Of a stretch of 55,201 bases of DNA, positions 53,988 through 55,201 are shown piece by piece. The translations under genes were made by a program, and so were the position numbers. The notes beneath the pieces are model-generated. The model had not been told where the DNA came from and made no database searches. It saw only the letters and a program-made list of their open reading frames with translations. The stretch is taken from NCBI GenBank assembly GCA_036736205.1, contig DAINMX010000011.1, positions 1-55,201 of the forward strand, written 5' to 3'. The DNA is from XYA12-FULL-58-9 sp001798605 (GTDB lineage Bacteria > Myxococcota > XYA12-FULL-58-9). How positions within the stretch are numbered: position 1 is the first letter of the stretch; the number at the start of each line of letters is the position of its first letter.

Positions 53988-55201
53988 TTAGAAGAAGTCG
54001 TTGACTGGGATGAAGCCCTCTATGGTCATGCCGTATTGGTTGTCTAGGCGAACGGTGTTGCGGCCAGCGACGATCCAGCGGGCGTTGGGGGTGATTCGCA
54101 AAGGCAGATAGAGGGGAAACAACGGGATCTGCGCTGCAACCACAACGACGTGCACCTCCGATGCGGCAAACATCTCCAAGGATTTGGCCCATTGCTCGAA
54201 TGTGCGGCCTGCGTCGGTATCGGCGGCGTCAAACAAGGGTGCCTCGTTGCGCACGAACTGCCAGGTTCCCGACAGTCCCGCGCCAAAGATATCGAAGGTC
54301 ACGCCCGCCTGGACAGTGGTCGAAAGGGCTGGCTTGACACGATAGGTCGACTCGAGGGCGGCCATGTTGGGGAAAATCTCCGACTGGTCGCGATCATAGG
54401 ATGGATCGAAGGGGGCAGATCCTGCCGAGCAGCGGTTCGCGGTGCGCTCGTCGGCATCGCTTAGGCGAGCACAATCGGTGATCGCGAGCCACTTGGGTGA
54501 CTTGCGCTCGTAGCCAAAACGGTACGAGGCGCCGACGTCGAAGGAAAATATCAGCCAACGCACGGGACGGATGTCCACGGATGAGTTGAGATTGCCGGCC
54601 CAAGCCCCCATGCCACGGTCAATCTCAGGTCCGAGGAGGAAGGTGAGATCGTTGTTGGGATTGGCCGGTGTTCCCGTGGGCAAGGTGACCGCGGGGGTCA
54701 AAGCCACCGAGAGGTATTCGTTCCGAAAAGGATTCCAGCTGACCCCAGTTCGCATGTCGCCGAGATCCATCGAGCCATTGAAACCCTCTCCCGGAAGTGG
54801 CCGGCCATTCGCCATGAGAAAGCTTTCGAAGAAGCCGCGGGTCAAGGGGTCGAGGTCCTCACCGTTGCGCCGCATGTGCAGTGCAAGCTCGGTGTCGGCA
54901 CTGGTAAATGGGATCTTCACGAAGACGTCAAACGCATCGGTGATGCCGTAGCTAACATCAAGCGTGTGCTCGGCACCACCGCCATTCACTCGGGGGTCGA
55001 TGACCAGCTCGTCGCCCGGATCGGGGAAATCATTGATGGTAATCGGAGGGATCAGGGTGACGGGTTCACCTTCACTGTTGAGGTACGTGTCCGCGTTCGC
55101 GACAACGATGCCGTACTTGACCTTCAGCATGCCCTTGGGGAGCTGCCCGGTGTTGCCCCAAAGCGGCATGACCAACGCCTTTTCAATCCAACCATCGAAG
55201 T
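53988..55201 (-). CDS. Outer-membrane barrel protein, 5'-partial
   Basis: At least 404 codons; the frame is open to the end of the window with no stop, so the true start lies beyond. The sequence is strand-rich (HTLDVSYGITDAFDVFVKIP, LSVALTPAVTLPTG, ARWIVAGRNTVRLDNQYGM) and ends in Phe (VNDFF), the typical terminal signature of outer-membrane barrels. No specific family; it resembles transporter-like barrels of unknown substrate. It precedes the TSP3 barrel protein by 42 bases on the same strand and is probably in the same operon. Confidence 0.75.
   Translation of the reverse strand, partial: FDGWIEKALVMPLWGNTGQLPKGMLKVKYGIVVANADTYLNSEGEPVTLIPPITINDFPDPGDELVIDPRVNGGGAEHTLDVSYGITDAFDVFVKIPFTSADTELALHMRRNGEDLDPLTRGFFESFLMANGRPLPGEGFNGSMDLGDMRTGVSWNPFRNEYLSVALTPAVTLPTGTPANPNNDLTFLLGPEIDRGMGAWAGNLNSSVDIRPVRWLIFSFDVGASYRFGYERKSPKWLAITDCARLSDADERTANRCSAGSAPFDPSYDRDQSEIFPNMAALESTYRVKPALSTTVQAGVTFDIFGAGLSGTWQFVRNEAPLFDAADTDAGRTFEQWAKSLEMFAASEVHVVVVAAQIPLFPLYLPLRITPNARWIVAGRNTVRLDNQYGMTIEGFIPVNDFF

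Overview
The window looks like a scaffolded contig (there is a run of exactly 100 N at 14633-14732) from a moderately GC-rich Gram-negative bacterium with a lifestyle typical of Myxococcota or other former Deltaproteobacteria. The reasons are the many secreted proteins with lipoprotein or export signals, a 1007-residue Cys-rich vWA lipoprotein, a subtilase with MopE-type Cys/Asp repeats, an outer-membrane protein with thrombospondin-type-3 Asp repeats, a stand-alone polyketide acyltransferase, an Hsp70 ATPase without a peptide-binding domain, and a GluR0-like ligand-gated K+ channel. The taxonomic assignment is inference; there is no rRNA here.

Layout. 1-11893: a Crp/Fnr-like regulator followed by a 1008-residue protein with an adenosylhomocysteinase-like C-terminus; a DUF4177-like secreted protein and an RND/MMPL transporter on the minus strand; a 4-hydroxybenzoyl-CoA-type thioesterase overlapping an LhgO-like FAD oxidoreductase; a cyclic-nucleotide-binding protein with a degenerate receiver protein; a phosphopantetheinyl transferase with a metallophosphatase. 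11897-16393 is an accessory patch: a frameshifted Mrp-NifX remnant, a HipBA-type toxin-antitoxin pair with a perfect palindrome on its promoter, an FmdB zinc-ribbon protein, a sigma-54 regulator broken by the assembly gap, a truncated membrane-protein remnant, and an XRE/nucleotidyltransferase pair read from an apparently leaderless promoter. 16459-19770: a lone PKS-type acyltransferase that keeps its KS-AT linker, a Cys-rich small protein, an NBD-only Hsp70, a terminator and tRNA-Gly(GCC). 19971-31327: small exported protein, vWA lipoprotein, HAD phosphatase, SLC13 transporter, ligand-gated K+ channel, GbsR/MarR regulator, and a rhomboid protease overlapping a subtilase.

31779-42412 appears to be one plus-strand operon: outer-membrane barrel, two tandem exported metzincin-type zinc proteases of about 1300 residues, a single-span membrane protein, and a YkgJ-type Cys-cluster protein. 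It is read divergently from the rhomboid-subtilase pair, so three protease classes sit back to back around a 450-base control region that carries two perfect inverted repeats. I regard this locus as the best candidate for an undescribed system.

42420-46325 is a housekeeping minus-strand run (argD, hslU, hslV, queC). 46486-55201 holds a CdiA-toxin-like nuclease candidate, a crotonase, a GH92 glycosidase, and a minus-strand cluster of PIG-L deacetylase, GPH-type sugar transporter and two outer-membrane proteins, which together suggest glycan breakdown and uptake. The last gene runs off the window.
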